Shown piece after piece: positions 25,743-33,832 of a DNA stretch of 64,000 bases. Source of the DNA: an uncultured Pontibacter sp. (lineage in GTDB: Bacteria > Bacteroidota > Bacteroidia > Cytophagales > Hymenobacteraceae); contig NZ_CANMNI010000001.1 of the NCBI RefSeq assembly GCF_947499215.1, positions 434,001 to 498,000 on the forward strand. The letters run 5' to 3'. Under the pieces are notes generated by a model. The model saw only the letters and a program-made list of their open reading frames with translations. It was not told where the DNA came from and ran no database searches. How positions within the stretch are numbered: the first letter of the stretch is position 1; the number at the start of each line of letters is the position of its first letter. Position numbers and translations under genes: made by a program.

Positions 25743-26072
25743 ATGTTTAATATCTTCAAATCCGCTCCGAAGAACTACGAAGATCTGGACGGAAAAACAT
25801 TCAAAACTAAATTCCAGAGCGCTCCAAAAGCTGAGCTGCTGGACGTGCGTACTGCTGGCGAGTTTGCTTCCGGCACCATCAAAGGCGCTAAGAACTTGGA
25901 CGTAACCACGGGTCAGTTCCAGAACGCGCTTGGGTCACTGGACAAAGACAAAGAGTACTTTGTGTTCTGCCGCAGTGGCAACCGCAGCGGCTCTGCCTGT
26001 GAACTAATGAGCGCACAGGGATTTAAGTGCTACAACTTGGCGGGCGGCGTTGGCGCTTGGCCAAACAACTAA
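25743..26072 (+). CDS. Single-domain rhodanese
   Basis: 109-residue cytosolic sulfurtransferase. LLDVRTAGEF is the typical rhodanese entry motif. The active-site loop is CRSGNRSG with the catalytic cysteine near residue 80, and GGVGAW closes the domain. It probably moves sulfane sulfur between thiosulfate or persulfide and acceptor thiols. It stands 94 nt before the first YeeE/YedE gene, as in thiosulfate-uptake/sulfane-sulfur operons, and has its own Crp/Fnr-type promoter. Confidence 0.92.
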   Translation: MFNIFKSAPKNYEDLDGKTFKTKFQSAPKAELLDVRTAGEFASGTIKGAKNLDVTTGQFQNALGSLDKDKEYFVFCRSGNRSGSACELMSAQGFKCYNLAGGVGAWPNN

Positions 26073-26166
26073 ATAAAAAGCTACAGAGCAGAAATGGAAG
26101 GGGCACGCGACCTCGCTCCTTCTCTGCTTATCTCTCTAAATCACCAATTACTAAATAGATTAAAAT

Positions 26167-26724
26167 ATGTTAGAGCTTATAAGACAACCATGGCCATGGT
26201 ATACCTCGGGTATCGTGATCGCTTTTGTCATGGTGTTGCTGTTGTTTTTCGGCAAGTCGTTCGGTTTTTCGGCTAACCTGCGTACTATCTGCTCAGCCTG
26301 CGGCGCTGGTAAAACGGTTAAGTTTTTTGATTTCGACTGGCGCTCCCAAAGTTGGAACCTGCTGTTTCTGGTAGGCGCTGTTATCGGCGGTTTTATCTCG
26401 GCTGAGTTTCTCTCTAACGGGGAGGCCGTTCAAATCTCTCAGGCCACCATTCAGGACTTGCAGCAGCTCGGCATTTCATCGCCGGACGGCATTCAGCCAG
26501 AGGAGATTTTCGGACTTAGTGCCGCCTTCACCCTCAAAGGATTTCTGATTCTGCTATTGGGTGGTTTCTCGATCGGTTTCGGTGCGCGCTACGCAGGCGG
26601 CTGTACTTCGGGGCACGCCATCAGTGGTTTGTCCAACCTGCAGCTACCCTCCCTGATTGCCGTGGTCGGCTTCTTCATAGGAGGTCTACTCACAACATAT
26701 GTGCTGCTACCGCTGATTTTTTAA
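26167..26724 (+). CDS. YeeE/YedE family transporter, first half-protein
   Basis: 185-residue membrane protein with about four or five helices. It carries the YeeE/YedE signature YAGGCTSGHAISGLS near residue 140 and an additional CSACG motif near residue 45. The conserved cysteines are thought to relay thiosulfate or sulfane sulfur through the membrane in YeeE (TsuA)-type carriers. Full-length carriers contain two such halves; the second half is encoded by the next gene, so the two products probably form one transporter. Confidence 0.88.
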   Translation: MLELIRQPWPWYTSGIVIAFVMVLLLFFGKSFGFSANLRTICSACGAGKTVKFFDFDWRSQSWNLLFLVGAVIGGFISAEFLSNGEAVQISQATIQDLQQLGISSPDGIQPEEIFGLSAAFTLKGFLILLLGGFSIGFGARYAGGCTSGHAISGLSNLQLPSLIAVVGFFIGGLLTTYVLLPLIF

Positions 26725-26733
26725 TGAGTAAAG

Positions 26734-26814
26734 AATAATGATGAATGACTAGTTCTTTCTCATTCAATCATTATTCAGTACTCACTAATTATACATTTAT
26801 CATTCGTCATTATT
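26734..26814. repeat. Intergenic inverted repeat between the two YeeE/YedE genes
   Basis: Arms AATAATGATGAATGA (26734-26748) and TCATTCGTCATTATT (26800-26814) are inverted copies with one mismatch. The interior is made of similar ATGA/TCATT words. It resembles in style, not in sequence, the element at 22960-23090. Confidence 0.65.
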
Positions 26815-26825
26815 AATAAGTAACC

Positions 26826-27239
26826 GTGAAAAGTATAAAATTTATAATAGCCGGTATTCTGTTCGGCATCGTTATGAGTAAGTCGGAGGCTATTTCGTGG
26901 TTCCGTATTCAGGAGATGTTCCGATTCCAAGACTTCCATATGTACGGCATTATCGGGACGGCTGTCGTGCTGGGCACAATTGCCACCTTCGTGATCAAGA
27001 AGTACAAGCTACGCGACTTTCAAGGCAACCCGATCGTATTTACACCTAAGGAAATGTCTATTCCGCGCTACATCATTGGCGGTACCATTTTCGGCTTGGG
27101 TTGGGCACTGACAGGCGCTTGTCCGGGTCCGATGTTCGTAAACGTGGGCTACAGCTACTGGGCGATATTCATCGCGATTGGAGGCGCTTTGGCAGGAACG
27201 TATCTGTACGGTGCCATCAAAGACAGATTACCGCATTAA
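26826..27239 (+). CDS. YeeE/YedE family transporter, second half-protein
   Basis: 137-residue membrane protein with about four helices. The start is GTG (26826), because no ATG precedes the first hydrophobic helix in frame. The second-half signature GWALTGACPGPMFVNVG sits near residue 95, with one cysteine available for sulfur relay. It follows the first-half gene by 101 nt, filled by an inverted repeat. Together with the rhodanese gene upstream it forms a thiosulfate/sulfane-sulfur uptake module. Confidence 0.87.
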   Translation: MKSIKFIIAGILFGIVMSKSEAISWFRIQEMFRFQDFHMYGIIGTAVVLGTIATFVIKKYKLRDFQGNPIVFTPKEMSIPRYIIGGTIFGLGWALTGACPGPMFVNVGYSYWAIFIAIGGALAGTYLYGAIKDRLPH

Positions 27240-27270
27240 AAAAGAATTTGGCTAAGTGTTGAGTTTGTGC

Positions 27271-27302
27271 TGAAAGCCATCTGCCCCAAGCAGTGGCTTT
27301 CA
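27271..27302 (+). terminator. Intergenic stem-loop after YeeE/YedE genes
   Basis: TGAAAGCCA-T-CTGC-CCCAA-GCAG-TGGCTTTCA: two stacked stems (9 and 4 bp) with one bulged T. There is no U-tract after it, so it may be a terminator of unusual form or an RNA-stabilising element. Confidence 0.5.
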
Positions 27303-27335
27303 TGCATAACAAAGAAAAACAGGCAGGCAACGTAA

Positions 27336-27361
27336 GTCACTTCTTTGGCTAGAAATTTGTA
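27336..27361 (+). promoter_or_regulatory. Weak half-operator with -7 element
   Basis: Only one good half-site (GTCAC, 27336-27340; left arm GCAAC at 27327-27331). The -7 element GAAATTTGTA (27352-27361) lies 11 nt after it, half the usual 22-nt distance. It could be a degenerate site of the same regulator, acting from a different position. Confidence 0.35.
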
Positions 27362-27462
27362 CTGTTGGGCACGGCCAAGGATGCGAAACAAAAAGACTCC
27401 TGAGCTTGGCATTTTAGATCTACGCGAGAACTGGCTGGCTATACCTGCTGAAAATCCGAAAA

Positions 27463-27825
27463 ATGAACCACTATCTGCTAGTACTTTTAAGCACGTTGCT
27501 TTTCCTTTTCACTCTGGCACAACCACAAAAGCCAGCGAACGGGTTTGCCTGCACGCTTAAAAGTGAGTTAAAGACAGCAGATGATCACAAAAAACTTAAG
27601 CGTCCCTGCGCTAAAAAATGTCTGAAGCACCAGACGCATTCTGAGCAGAAAGACGCAGCTAATATACCAATTGACTGCGGCCAGCAGCTTCACGCTATTG
27701 TGGACGACAGGCAGTCCAATACTCTTTTCAATTCCAGTGCTAGGCAGCAGTTCTTGGCTTCTGCCCACCTCAAGCACCTTGCTCCTAACTTAGGAGCTGA
27801 TCCTGACCCTCCGAGATTTTCTTAA
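27463..27825 (+). CDS. Small exported Cys-rich protein with DPPRFS C-terminus (copy 1)
   Basis: 120-residue protein with an N-terminal hydrophobic segment (LLVLLSTLLFLFTLA) that looks like a signal peptide. The mature part is basic, with cysteines at CTLKSE, CAKKCLK and DCGQQ, several histidines, and the terminus DPDPPRFS. The protein at 35463-35849 ends in the same DPPRFS sequence, has a similar size and also lies upstream of a DsrE-domain gene. No known family is recognised. The shared tail and setting suggest a new small periplasmic family linked to sulfur genes. Confidence 0.7.
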   Translation: MNHYLLVLLSTLLFLFTLAQPQKPANGFACTLKSELKTADDHKKLKRPCAKKCLKHQTHSEQKDAANIPIDCGQQLHAIVDDRQSNTLFNSSARQQFLASAHLKHLAPNLGADPDPPRFS

Positions 27826-27977
27826 AATACTGTACGCATTATGCTGACACAGCCGAAACATAACGGGTTTACACATATTTCTATCACAACCCTGCTGCTG
27901 TGCCTTATTCGACATGTCAACGCGATAGGTATACCCTGTACCGCCGAGACCATTATTTCAAGAAAATAATCTCAATC

Positions 27978-28874
27978 ATGGAAAATAATTCTTTGCAAAA
28001 AATATCATTTCTGGTGCTACGTGTCATGGGTAGCCTTATCTTCATCATGGCTGGCTTCAACCACCTAGTACAAACAGCCGGAGCCGCTGCCCGCCTCGAA
28101 AAGGCACCCTTTGCCCAGCTAGCTACTTGGATGGCACCTGCCGAAACCCTGATCATCCTGTCAGGCGTTGGTTTACTGATTGGCGGCTCTATGCTGTTGG
28201 TCGGTTTCAAAACCAGAATCGCGGCCGCTTTGCTGCTTTCCATCCTGATTCCGATCACCCTGACGGTGCAGGTAGGCGCCGAAGGCTCTGGGCCCCTCTT
28301 TAAGAACATCGCGCTAATTGGGATGCTCGTATTTTTCATCGTGAATGGCGCTATCTATTACGGATTGGACCAGTCACTTTTTCAAAATAAGCAAATGAAA
28401 TCAAGCCTTAAGAATAAATTAAATGGTAAAATTGTAACCGTGCTGGCATTCGGGCTGACGATGTTCCTCGGCTCATGCGCCACAGGTACAACGGTTGCCC
28501 AAAGCACTGCCACACCGGGAGCTGTCACAGAAACGAACGCTAAAAAATACGCCGTCCTGATCAGTCAGCCCAACCACCTGAAAGCCGCAGTGAACACAGC
28601 TGAAACCATTACAAAAGAAAGTCGCTACAAGCGTGAAAGTTTTGTGGTGATGGCCTGCGGCAAGTCCGTGGAAGCCTTTGTGAAAGGGAGCAACATGGCA
28701 CAGGAATTTGAAAAAGGCAAAGCGGCCGGCATTACCTACAGGGTTTGCGGCATGTCGCTCAAGCAATTCAACATAGACGCCAGTTCGCTGGTTGAAGGTG
28801 TGGAAGTGATCCCGAACGGTTTGACCTACATGTTCGATCTGCAGGAACAAGGCTATACCACAGTGGAACTCTAA
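27978..28874 (+). CDS. DoxX-DsrE fusion protein
   Basis: About 298 residues from the ATG at 27978; the frame is open for 26 more codons upstream, but that part has no plausible role. Residues 1-140 form a four-helix DoxX-like membrane module (FIMAGFNHLVQTAG, GFKTRIAAALL). A further hydrophobic segment (TVLAFGLTMFLGSC) leads to a DsrE-like domain (about 180-298) with cysteines at VMACGKS and YRVCGMS, as in DsrE/DsrF sulfur carriers. DoxX/DoxD proteins belong to thiosulfate:quinone oxidoreductases. The fusion suggests membrane-anchored delivery of sulfane sulfur on the periplasmic face (inference). Next is a TlpA-like thioredoxin. Confidence 0.85.
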   Translation: MENNSLQKISFLVLRVMGSLIFIMAGFNHLVQTAGAAARLEKAPFAQLATWMAPAETLIILSGVGLLIGGSMLLVGFKTRIAAALLLSILIPITLTVQVGAEGSGPLFKNIALIGMLVFFIVNGAIYYGLDQSLFQNKQMKSSLKNKLNGKIVTVLAFGLTMFLGSCATGTTVAQSTATPGAVTETNAKKYAVLISQPNHLKAAVNTAETITKESRYKRESFVVMACGKSVEAFVKGSNMAQEFEKGKAAGITYRVCGMSLKQFNIDASSLVEGVEVIPNGLTYMFDLQEQGYTTVEL

Positions 28875-28965
28875 GCCTGAGAAGACGAAGCGTTACGCTC
28901 AAATTGACTAAATAAAATTGATTTAGACTGATTCGGGAAAGCCGAATTCTATTAACAATAATATC

Positions 28966-29595
28966 ATGGACAAGAATAAATTTTCAATCAAAAACATACC
29001 CGGTTGGGCTGTGATGCTGGCCATTTTCGGTATCCTCTACCTGACTGGTTTGCATACCGAAGCCATCGGGCAGGTGCAGCGCATACTGTTGGCGACAGGT
29101 ATAAAAAACGCTGATGTGCCAGCCATTGATGAAGTTTCCACCGCAACTGAAACGGCAGCTTACGAAACTGCCGGAGCGCCTATGGCGGGTGCCGGCTTCA
29201 AGATGGTGGATCTAGAGGGTAAAACCGTTGAGTTTGAAAGCCTGAAAGGCAAAGTGATCTTCCTCAACATCTGGGCGACTTGGTGTCCGCCATGTATTGC
29301 GGAGATGCCGAACATACAGAAACTCCACGATAAAGTAGGTTCAGACAAAATCGCTTTCGTTATGTTGTCAGTGGATGAAGGCGGTATGGCCAAGGTGAAA
29401 AAATTCATCGATAAGAAGGGCTATACCTTCCCGGTATACATGCCGGCAAGCCAGTTTCCGCAGGAGTTTTACAGCACTGCTATACCTACCACTTTCATTA
29501 TCTCGCCGGAGGGCAAGATAGTAGCCAAGCAGGAAGGTATGGCTGAGTACGACACCAAGGAAGTACGCGAATTCCTACTGGGTATGGCAAAATAA
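28966..29595 (+). CDS. Membrane-anchored TlpA/ResA-like thioredoxin
   Basis: 209-residue protein. One N-terminal membrane helix (about 13-30) anchors a periplasmic thioredoxin fold (75-209) with the redox site WATWCPPC near residue 108 and the cis-proline segment AIPTTFIISP. TlpA-type proteins reduce periplasmic disulfides or apo-cytochrome c. Between a DoxX-DsrE fusion and an exported DsrE-like protein, it probably keeps the sulfur-carrier cysteines reduced or resolves their persulfides. Confidence 0.92.
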   Translation: MDKNKFSIKNIPGWAVMLAIFGILYLTGLHTEAIGQVQRILLATGIKNADVPAIDEVSTATETAAYETAGAPMAGAGFKMVDLEGKTVEFESLKGKVIFLNIWATWCPPCIAEMPNIQKLHDKVGSDKIAFVMLSVDEGGMAKVKKFIDKKGYTFPVYMPASQFPQEFYSTAIPTTFIISPEGKIVAKQEGMAEYDTKEVREFLLGMAK

Positions 29596-29598
29596 TGC

Positions 29599-29640
29599 AT
29601 AAAACAAGCTGGCTGAGATGTATCGGCCAGCTTGTTTTAT
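29599..29640 (+). terminator. Rho-independent terminator
   Basis: Perfect 15-bp stem (ATAAAACAAGCTGGC at 29599-29613 and its complement at 29626-29640), ending in TTGTTTTAT. Confidence 0.85.
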
Positions 29641-29751
29641 TAAATGCCTATACCTGACCTTCAACTGAAACAAAGCACTACTGGGCTTGTGTTATAGTGC
29701 ACAAGCTTATACCTTGACCTTACATTCCAACATCTCATTTATCTGCCTGTT

Positions 29752-30204
29752 ATGAAACTGAAACTGATCTTTGTTATCCTGCTGGCGGTACTGGCTGCTC
29801 CAACAGCCTTCGCCCAAAAGCAAACGAATAAAAAGGCAACAGCTGCCAAGGCTGAGCAAACCACGCCGCGCCGCATTGTGTACGATATGGCCGAAGGGGA
29901 CACGGCCCGGCATAGCGGACTGATGCGGCAGCTCAACAACATCAAACGCGGCTGGCCTGACGCACAGGTTGAAATTGTGGTACATGGCAAGGCACTTAAC
30001 CTGCTCGTGACAGACAAAACCACACAGGCAGCCGCAATTAAATCCTTGCAGGAAAAAGGCGTTAGTTTTGTGGCCTGCGAAAACACCATGCGGGTGCAAA
30101 AAGTGGAGAAAAACCAGCTGCTGCCCGGCGTGACGACAGTACCGATGGGTATAGGCGAAATCATTACAAAACAGGACGAGGGCTGGGGCTATATAAAGTT
30201 TTAA
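29752..30204 (+). CDS. Exported DsrE-like protein
   Basis: 150-residue protein with a signal peptide ending TAFAQ. The mature domain has the DsrE-like arrangement: RQLNNIKRGWPDAQVEIVVHGKALNLL, then a single conserved cysteine in VSFVACENTM, then the end VTTVPMGIGEIITKQDEGWGYIKF. That ending (GxxEIxxKQxxGWxYIK) is common in periplasmic DsrE-family proteins. One cysteine could carry a persulfide. It follows the TlpA terminator by about 110 nt and is 22 nt before the fatty-acid hydroxylase-like gene. Confidence 0.87.
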   Translation: MKLKLIFVILLAVLAAPTAFAQKQTNKKATAAKAEQTTPRRIVYDMAEGDTARHSGLMRQLNNIKRGWPDAQVEIVVHGKALNLLVTDKTTQAAAIKSLQEKGVSFVACENTMRVQKVEKNQLLPGVTTVPMGIGEIITKQDEGWGYIKF

Positions 30205-30226
30205 GCCGCTAGCTCAGGTATAGTAC

Positions 30227-31168
30227 ATGGAAAAATACTGGAACATTTTCACGAGCTCTTTTTCGGACTACGGTAACTACCTGTGGCGTGAAATGCTGCA
30301 CCCTAGCTGGGGCAACTATTTCTACTGGCTGCTGGGCTTGTCACTGTTTTTCTGGCTGCTCGAGATCGTGTTACCGTGGCGTAAAAGTCAGGCCAAAATA
30401 AGGCAGGATTTTTGGCTCGACGGCTTCTACATGTTCTTCAATTTCTTCCTGTTCTCGCTGGTCGGATTCAATGCCATTTCCAATATCGGCGTAGAGGCTT
30501 TCAACGACTTTCTGGCCCTGTTCGGAATCCAGAATCTGGTGGCCTTCGAGATACAGTCGTGGCCGGTATGGGCGCAGCTGCTCACACTGTTTGTGCTGCG
30601 CGATTTTATTCAGTGGAACGTGCACCGCCTGCTGCACCGCTCCGATTTCCTGTGGCGTTTCCACAAAGTGCACCACTCGGTGCAACAAATGGGCTTTGCA
30701 GCGCACCTGCGCTTCCACTGGGGCGAAACGGTGGTATACCGCACCCTCGAGTATATCCCCTTAGCCATGATCGGCTTCGGCATACAAGACTTCTTTCTGG
30801 TGCACATTTTCGCTACGGCCATCGGGCATTTTAACCACTCCAACCTGCATATTCCGCTGGGTCCGCTGCGCTTCCTGTTCAACAACCCGCAAATGCACAT
30901 CTGGCATCACGCCAAGCACATGCCGCACCGCTACGGCGCCAACTACGGCATCAGCCTGAGCGTGTGGGATTACCTCTTCGGCACGGCCTATATGCCGGAC
31001 GACGGACGCGATATCGAGCTCGGTTTTGAGGAAGTCGAAGCTTATCCAAAGTCCTTTTTAGAACAGCAGTTTTATCCTTTCCGTGAGCGCGCGGTTATAG
31101 CTGAAGAAGTAGTATCGCAGAAAGAGAAGGATTCTATACCTGCTGAAGAAGTGGGGCAGTTGAATTAA
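30227..31168 (+). CDS. Sterol desaturase/fatty acid hydroxylase superfamily membrane protein
   Basis: 313-residue membrane protein with about five helices. It carries the di-iron histidine clusters of the superfamily: HRLLH near residue 128, HKVHH near 145, HFNHSN near 205 and HIWHHAKH near 228. Members hydroxylate or desaturate lipid carbons. The substrate is unknown. The gene is 22 nt after an exported DsrE-like gene, so it may share its transcript; a link to sulfonolipid or hydroxy-lipid chemistry is possible but unproved. Confidence 0.85.
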   Translation: MEKYWNIFTSSFSDYGNYLWREMLHPSWGNYFYWLLGLSLFFWLLEIVLPWRKSQAKIRQDFWLDGFYMFFNFFLFSLVGFNAISNIGVEAFNDFLALFGIQNLVAFEIQSWPVWAQLLTLFVLRDFIQWNVHRLLHRSDFLWRFHKVHHSVQQMGFAAHLRFHWGETVVYRTLEYIPLAMIGFGIQDFFLVHIFATAIGHFNHSNLHIPLGPLRFLFNNPQMHIWHHAKHMPHRYGANYGISLSVWDYLFGTAYMPDDGRDIELGFEEVEAYPKSFLEQQFYPFRERAVIAEEVVSQKEKDSIPAEEVGQLN

Positions 31169-31230
31169 GATCTGTACTGCAATGTAGAACCCTTATATGG
31201 CGCGAGTCGCAGATCCCGTACTAGATTCGA

Positions 31231-31246
31231 ACAGGTCGCGACCTGT
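31231..31246. repeat. Perfect 16-bp palindrome ACAGGTCGCGACCTGT
   Basis: Perfect palindrome followed by CCCTACAAATAATG, in the 163-bp spacer between the hydroxylase-like and VIT1 genes. It looks like a dispersed intergenic palindromic repeat rather than a terminator, because no T-run follows. Confidence 0.6.
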
Positions 31247-31331
31247 CCCTACAAATAATGAAATCATCCGATTTTTTGTTAACTTTCTACCTTATAATGT
31301 TTCCAACTAGCTAATTCCTAAAACTTCCCCC

Positions 31332-32060
31332 ATGCAGCACCACGAAGTTCAATCGGAAGACAAAATACTTTTCTTCAAGAAAGAGTACATCTCGGAGTTC
31401 GTGTATGGGGGTATAGATGGGGCAATTACAACCTTTGCCGTGGTAGCAGGAGCTGAAGGGGCGAGTTTGGGTATAGCGGTGGTCATCATTCTTGGCTTGG
31501 CTAACCTGATTGCGGATGGTTTCTCTATGTCAGTCGGAAACTATTTCTCTACAAAAGCGCAGCGTGACAACTTTGACCGTCACCGAGCCCGTGAATATTG
31601 GGAAGTCGATAACTTAGGGGAAATCGAGAAAGAGGAGATACGGGAAATTTACGAGGCTAAAGGCTTTAAAGGCGAACTGCTCAATCAAGTGGTGGAGGTG
31701 ATCACAGCCGATAAAGACGTATGGGTGGACACCATGATGAAGGAGGAACTGGAAATGACCAAAGACGACAAAACCCCCATCAAAACTGCTTCCGTTACCT
31801 TCATCAGCTTTATCATTGTGGGGTCTATACCGCTGCTGGCCTACATTTTTGCCGGCCTCGACTCAGGTATAGCAGGCGCCGATCTTTTCATATACTCCAG
31901 CGTGCTCACAGGTATAGCCCTTACAATTGTGGGTGCTCTGAAAAGTATTGTAACGGAACGCAATATCATGGCAGGTATAGCCGAAACACTGCTGCTCGGT
32001 GGTCTGGCTGCCACACTAGCCTATGTTGTGGGCGATGTGCTCGAAAGCGTGTTTATGTAA
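31332..32060 (+). CDS. VIT1/CCC1-family transporter
   Basis: 242-residue membrane protein. The first two helices carry the family signature [22 protein letters not shown] and [17 protein letters not shown] charged cytosolic loop (about 75-145) with many glutamates, as in the metal-binding hinge of VIT1 proteins, is followed by three C-terminal helices. CCC1/VIT1 proteins move Fe2+ or Mn2+. The gene contains three copies of CAGGTATA. It ends in a terminator shared with the convergent hydrolase gene. Confidence 0.9.
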   Translation: MQHHEVQSEDKILFFKKEYISEFVYGGIDGAITTFAVVAGAEGASLGIAVVIILGLANLIADGFSMSVGNYFSTKAQRDNFDRHRAREYWEVDNLGEIEKEEIREIYEAKGFKGELLNQVVEVITADKDVWVDTMMKEELEMTKDDKTPIKTASVTFISFIIVGSIPLLAYIFAGLDSGIAGADLFIYSSVLTGIALTIVGALKSIVTERNIMAGIAETLLLGGLAATLAYVVGDVLESVFM

Positions 32061-32078
32061 TCACACCATAGCTGAAAC

Positions 32079-32117
32079 AAAAAGTCACACAACCTTAAAC
32101 AGTTCATGTGACTTTTT
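32079..32117. terminator. Bidirectional terminator
   Basis: AAAAAGTCACA (32079-32089) / TGTGACTTTTT (32107-32117) between convergent genes. The arms contain GTCAC/GTGAC, but the 17-nt gap is unlike the operators of the region. Confidence 0.8.
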
Positions 32118-32140
32118 CCACTGTTTGAGCGAAGTTAAAC

Positions 32141-33769
32141 TTACTGTCTGATAATCTTCGCTTCTCCCATATTCTCCGGCATACCGACTGTCTTCTTTTC
32201 CTTCAGTTTTTCGATGATAAATTCCGTTAAGGGCTTTTCAGTTCTATTGATGTTCTGTCCTTTTCCGATCTCGTCGAAGTTGTGCAGACCGGTTAGCAGT
32301 CCGTTGTGAGTGACCACTTCGTAGGTCTTCGAATCGCTTACCGCGCTATTGCCAATCTGCATGTTGTTAATTCGCTGTCCGATGGGCTTGGTGAGGTCCA
32401 TCTGGTAGGCTATACCTGATGTTTGAATGAGACCTCCGACTGCGTCGAGTTTGTTGTCAGGTTTAAGGTTTTTGGCGGCTTGCTCGAGGGTTTGCTTGAG
32501 TTGCTTGCCTGTCATTTGCAGGGTTACGATTTTGGATGGGTGCGGCAACAGTTTGTATACCTCCTCGCTGGATACAGGTCCGGGCTTAAACGATATGCCA
32601 TAGCCAACGCCTGGCATGATCGCCACTTCGCCCTTATACCCTTCCAGCAGTAGGTTGCCTACCAGTTTGTCAAACGGGCTCTCCGATTTATACTGCCTTC
32701 CGATCACATCGCGGCTGTCCACCACTTTCTCCTGCAATTTGTTAAGATGTGGCTTTCTCAACTCATCCACTATAATTTGCACCTCCGGATCAGGCTGCCA
32801 CTCCTCGTGCCACAGCCAGTGGTAGTGGTCCTTCACATCCACCAGTTTATTGCCTGACAGGATCAGTTCCGTATCACCCAAAATCGAAGCGTCTGACATA
32901 GCCTGCACCACGTACGTTTGCCCGATTTTCTTGCGCGGCTCAATGATGTCGTGGCTGTGCGCCCCGATGATCAGGTCTATCCCTTCCACTTCACGAGCCA
33001 TCTTGTAATCCACTGCCGTGCCTTCATGCGAGAGCACTACCACCACATCGGCCTGCTCGCGCAGTTTCGGCACATACTGCTGAGCCACTTCCTGCCCTAT
33101 GCTGAAGCGGAGTCCTTTCACATTATCCGGGTTGCCTGTCTTGGGTGTGTTGCGATAACCCAGCGTGAGAATCGCTATTTTCACGCCTTGTTTTTCGGTG
33201 ATGATATAAGGTTCCCCAAAGATCGGCTGCTGCGTCTGCTCGTCTACAATATTAGCCGCGCGCATCGGGAAATTCGCCAGTTGCTCAAGCTCGCGGGTTC
33301 TTTCCAAACCATAATCGAAGTCATGGTTGCCCAATGCCATCAGGTCGTATTGCACTGTATTCATCAGCCGGATCATGGCCTCTCCCTTGGTGAGGTTACC
33401 CAACTGGTCGTCGCTAAAGGTGTCACCGCCATCCAGTAGCAGTACGTTCTCCTCCCCCTTTTCCTGCCGCACTTTCTTGATCGCACTAGCCAGATAGGCA
33501 AAGCCTCCGATCTCGGCTTCTTTTCCGAACGTAATCAGCGTATCACGTCCCGCGTCACCGGTCTGGGCGGTAGCGTTATCAGCCGTTGTCCGGAATGGCA
33601 TATAAGATCCGTGCATATCATTGGTGTGCAGGATCGTGATGGACTTGTTATCTCCTTCTGCCATATCGGTAGCTTCTGTAGTTGATTCGTTTGTCGTAGA
33701 AGTGCAGGCACCGGCCAATAAAAGCGGAGCGAACAGCACAGGTATAAAATGACTTTTTTTCAGGTTCAT
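32141..33769 (-). CDS. UshA/5'-nucleotidase-like lipoprotein hydrolase
   Basis: 542-residue lipoprotein (lipobox LAGAC near residue 22). N-terminal metallophosphatase domain: TNDMHGSYMP, LDGGDTFSD, LGNHDFDYG, VVLSHEGT and GAHSHD, with all metal ligands of the canonical family. The C-terminal 5'-nucleotidase domain (about 340-542) follows. Unlike the two SoxB-like relatives nearby it keeps the normal GNHD motif, so it is probably a true nucleotidase or phosphodiesterase. It lies 63 nt downstream of the SoxB-like gene in the same direction and is likely in the same operon. Confidence 0.88.
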   Translation of the reverse strand: MNLKKSHFIPVLFAPLLLAGACTSTTNESTTEATDMAEGDNKSITILHTNDMHGSYMPFRTTADNATAQTGDAGRDTLITFGKEAEIGGFAYLASAIKKVRQEKGEENVLLLDGGDTFSDDQLGNLTKGEAMIRLMNTVQYDLMALGNHDFDYGLERTRELEQLANFPMRAANIVDEQTQQPIFGEPYIITEKQGVKIAILTLGYRNTPKTGNPDNVKGLRFSIGQEVAQQYVPKLREQADVVVVLSHEGTAVDYKMAREVEGIDLIIGAHSHDIIEPRKKIGQTYVVQAMSDASILGDTELILSGNKLVDVKDHYHWLWHEEWQPDPEVQIIVDELRKPHLNKLQEKVVDSRDVIGRQYKSESPFDKLVGNLLLEGYKGEVAIMPGVGYGISFKPGPVSSEEVYKLLPHPSKIVTLQMTGKQLKQTLEQAAKNLKPDNKLDAVGGLIQTSGIAYQMDLTKPIGQRINNMQIGNSAVSDSKTYEVVTHNGLLTGLHNFDEIGKGQNINRTEKPLTEFIIEKLKEKKTVGMPENMGEAKIIRQ

Positions 33770-33832
33770 TGATTTAAAGTTTTATAAGTAAAACCGGTTT
33801 TATGACTTTACCAATTAATATGAAAAGTTGAT

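Noticed and set aside
32079..32117. GTCAC...GTGAC arms between VIT1 and the hydrolase as an operator
   Set aside because: The order of half-sites and the 17-nt gap fit a terminator stem between convergent genes instead.
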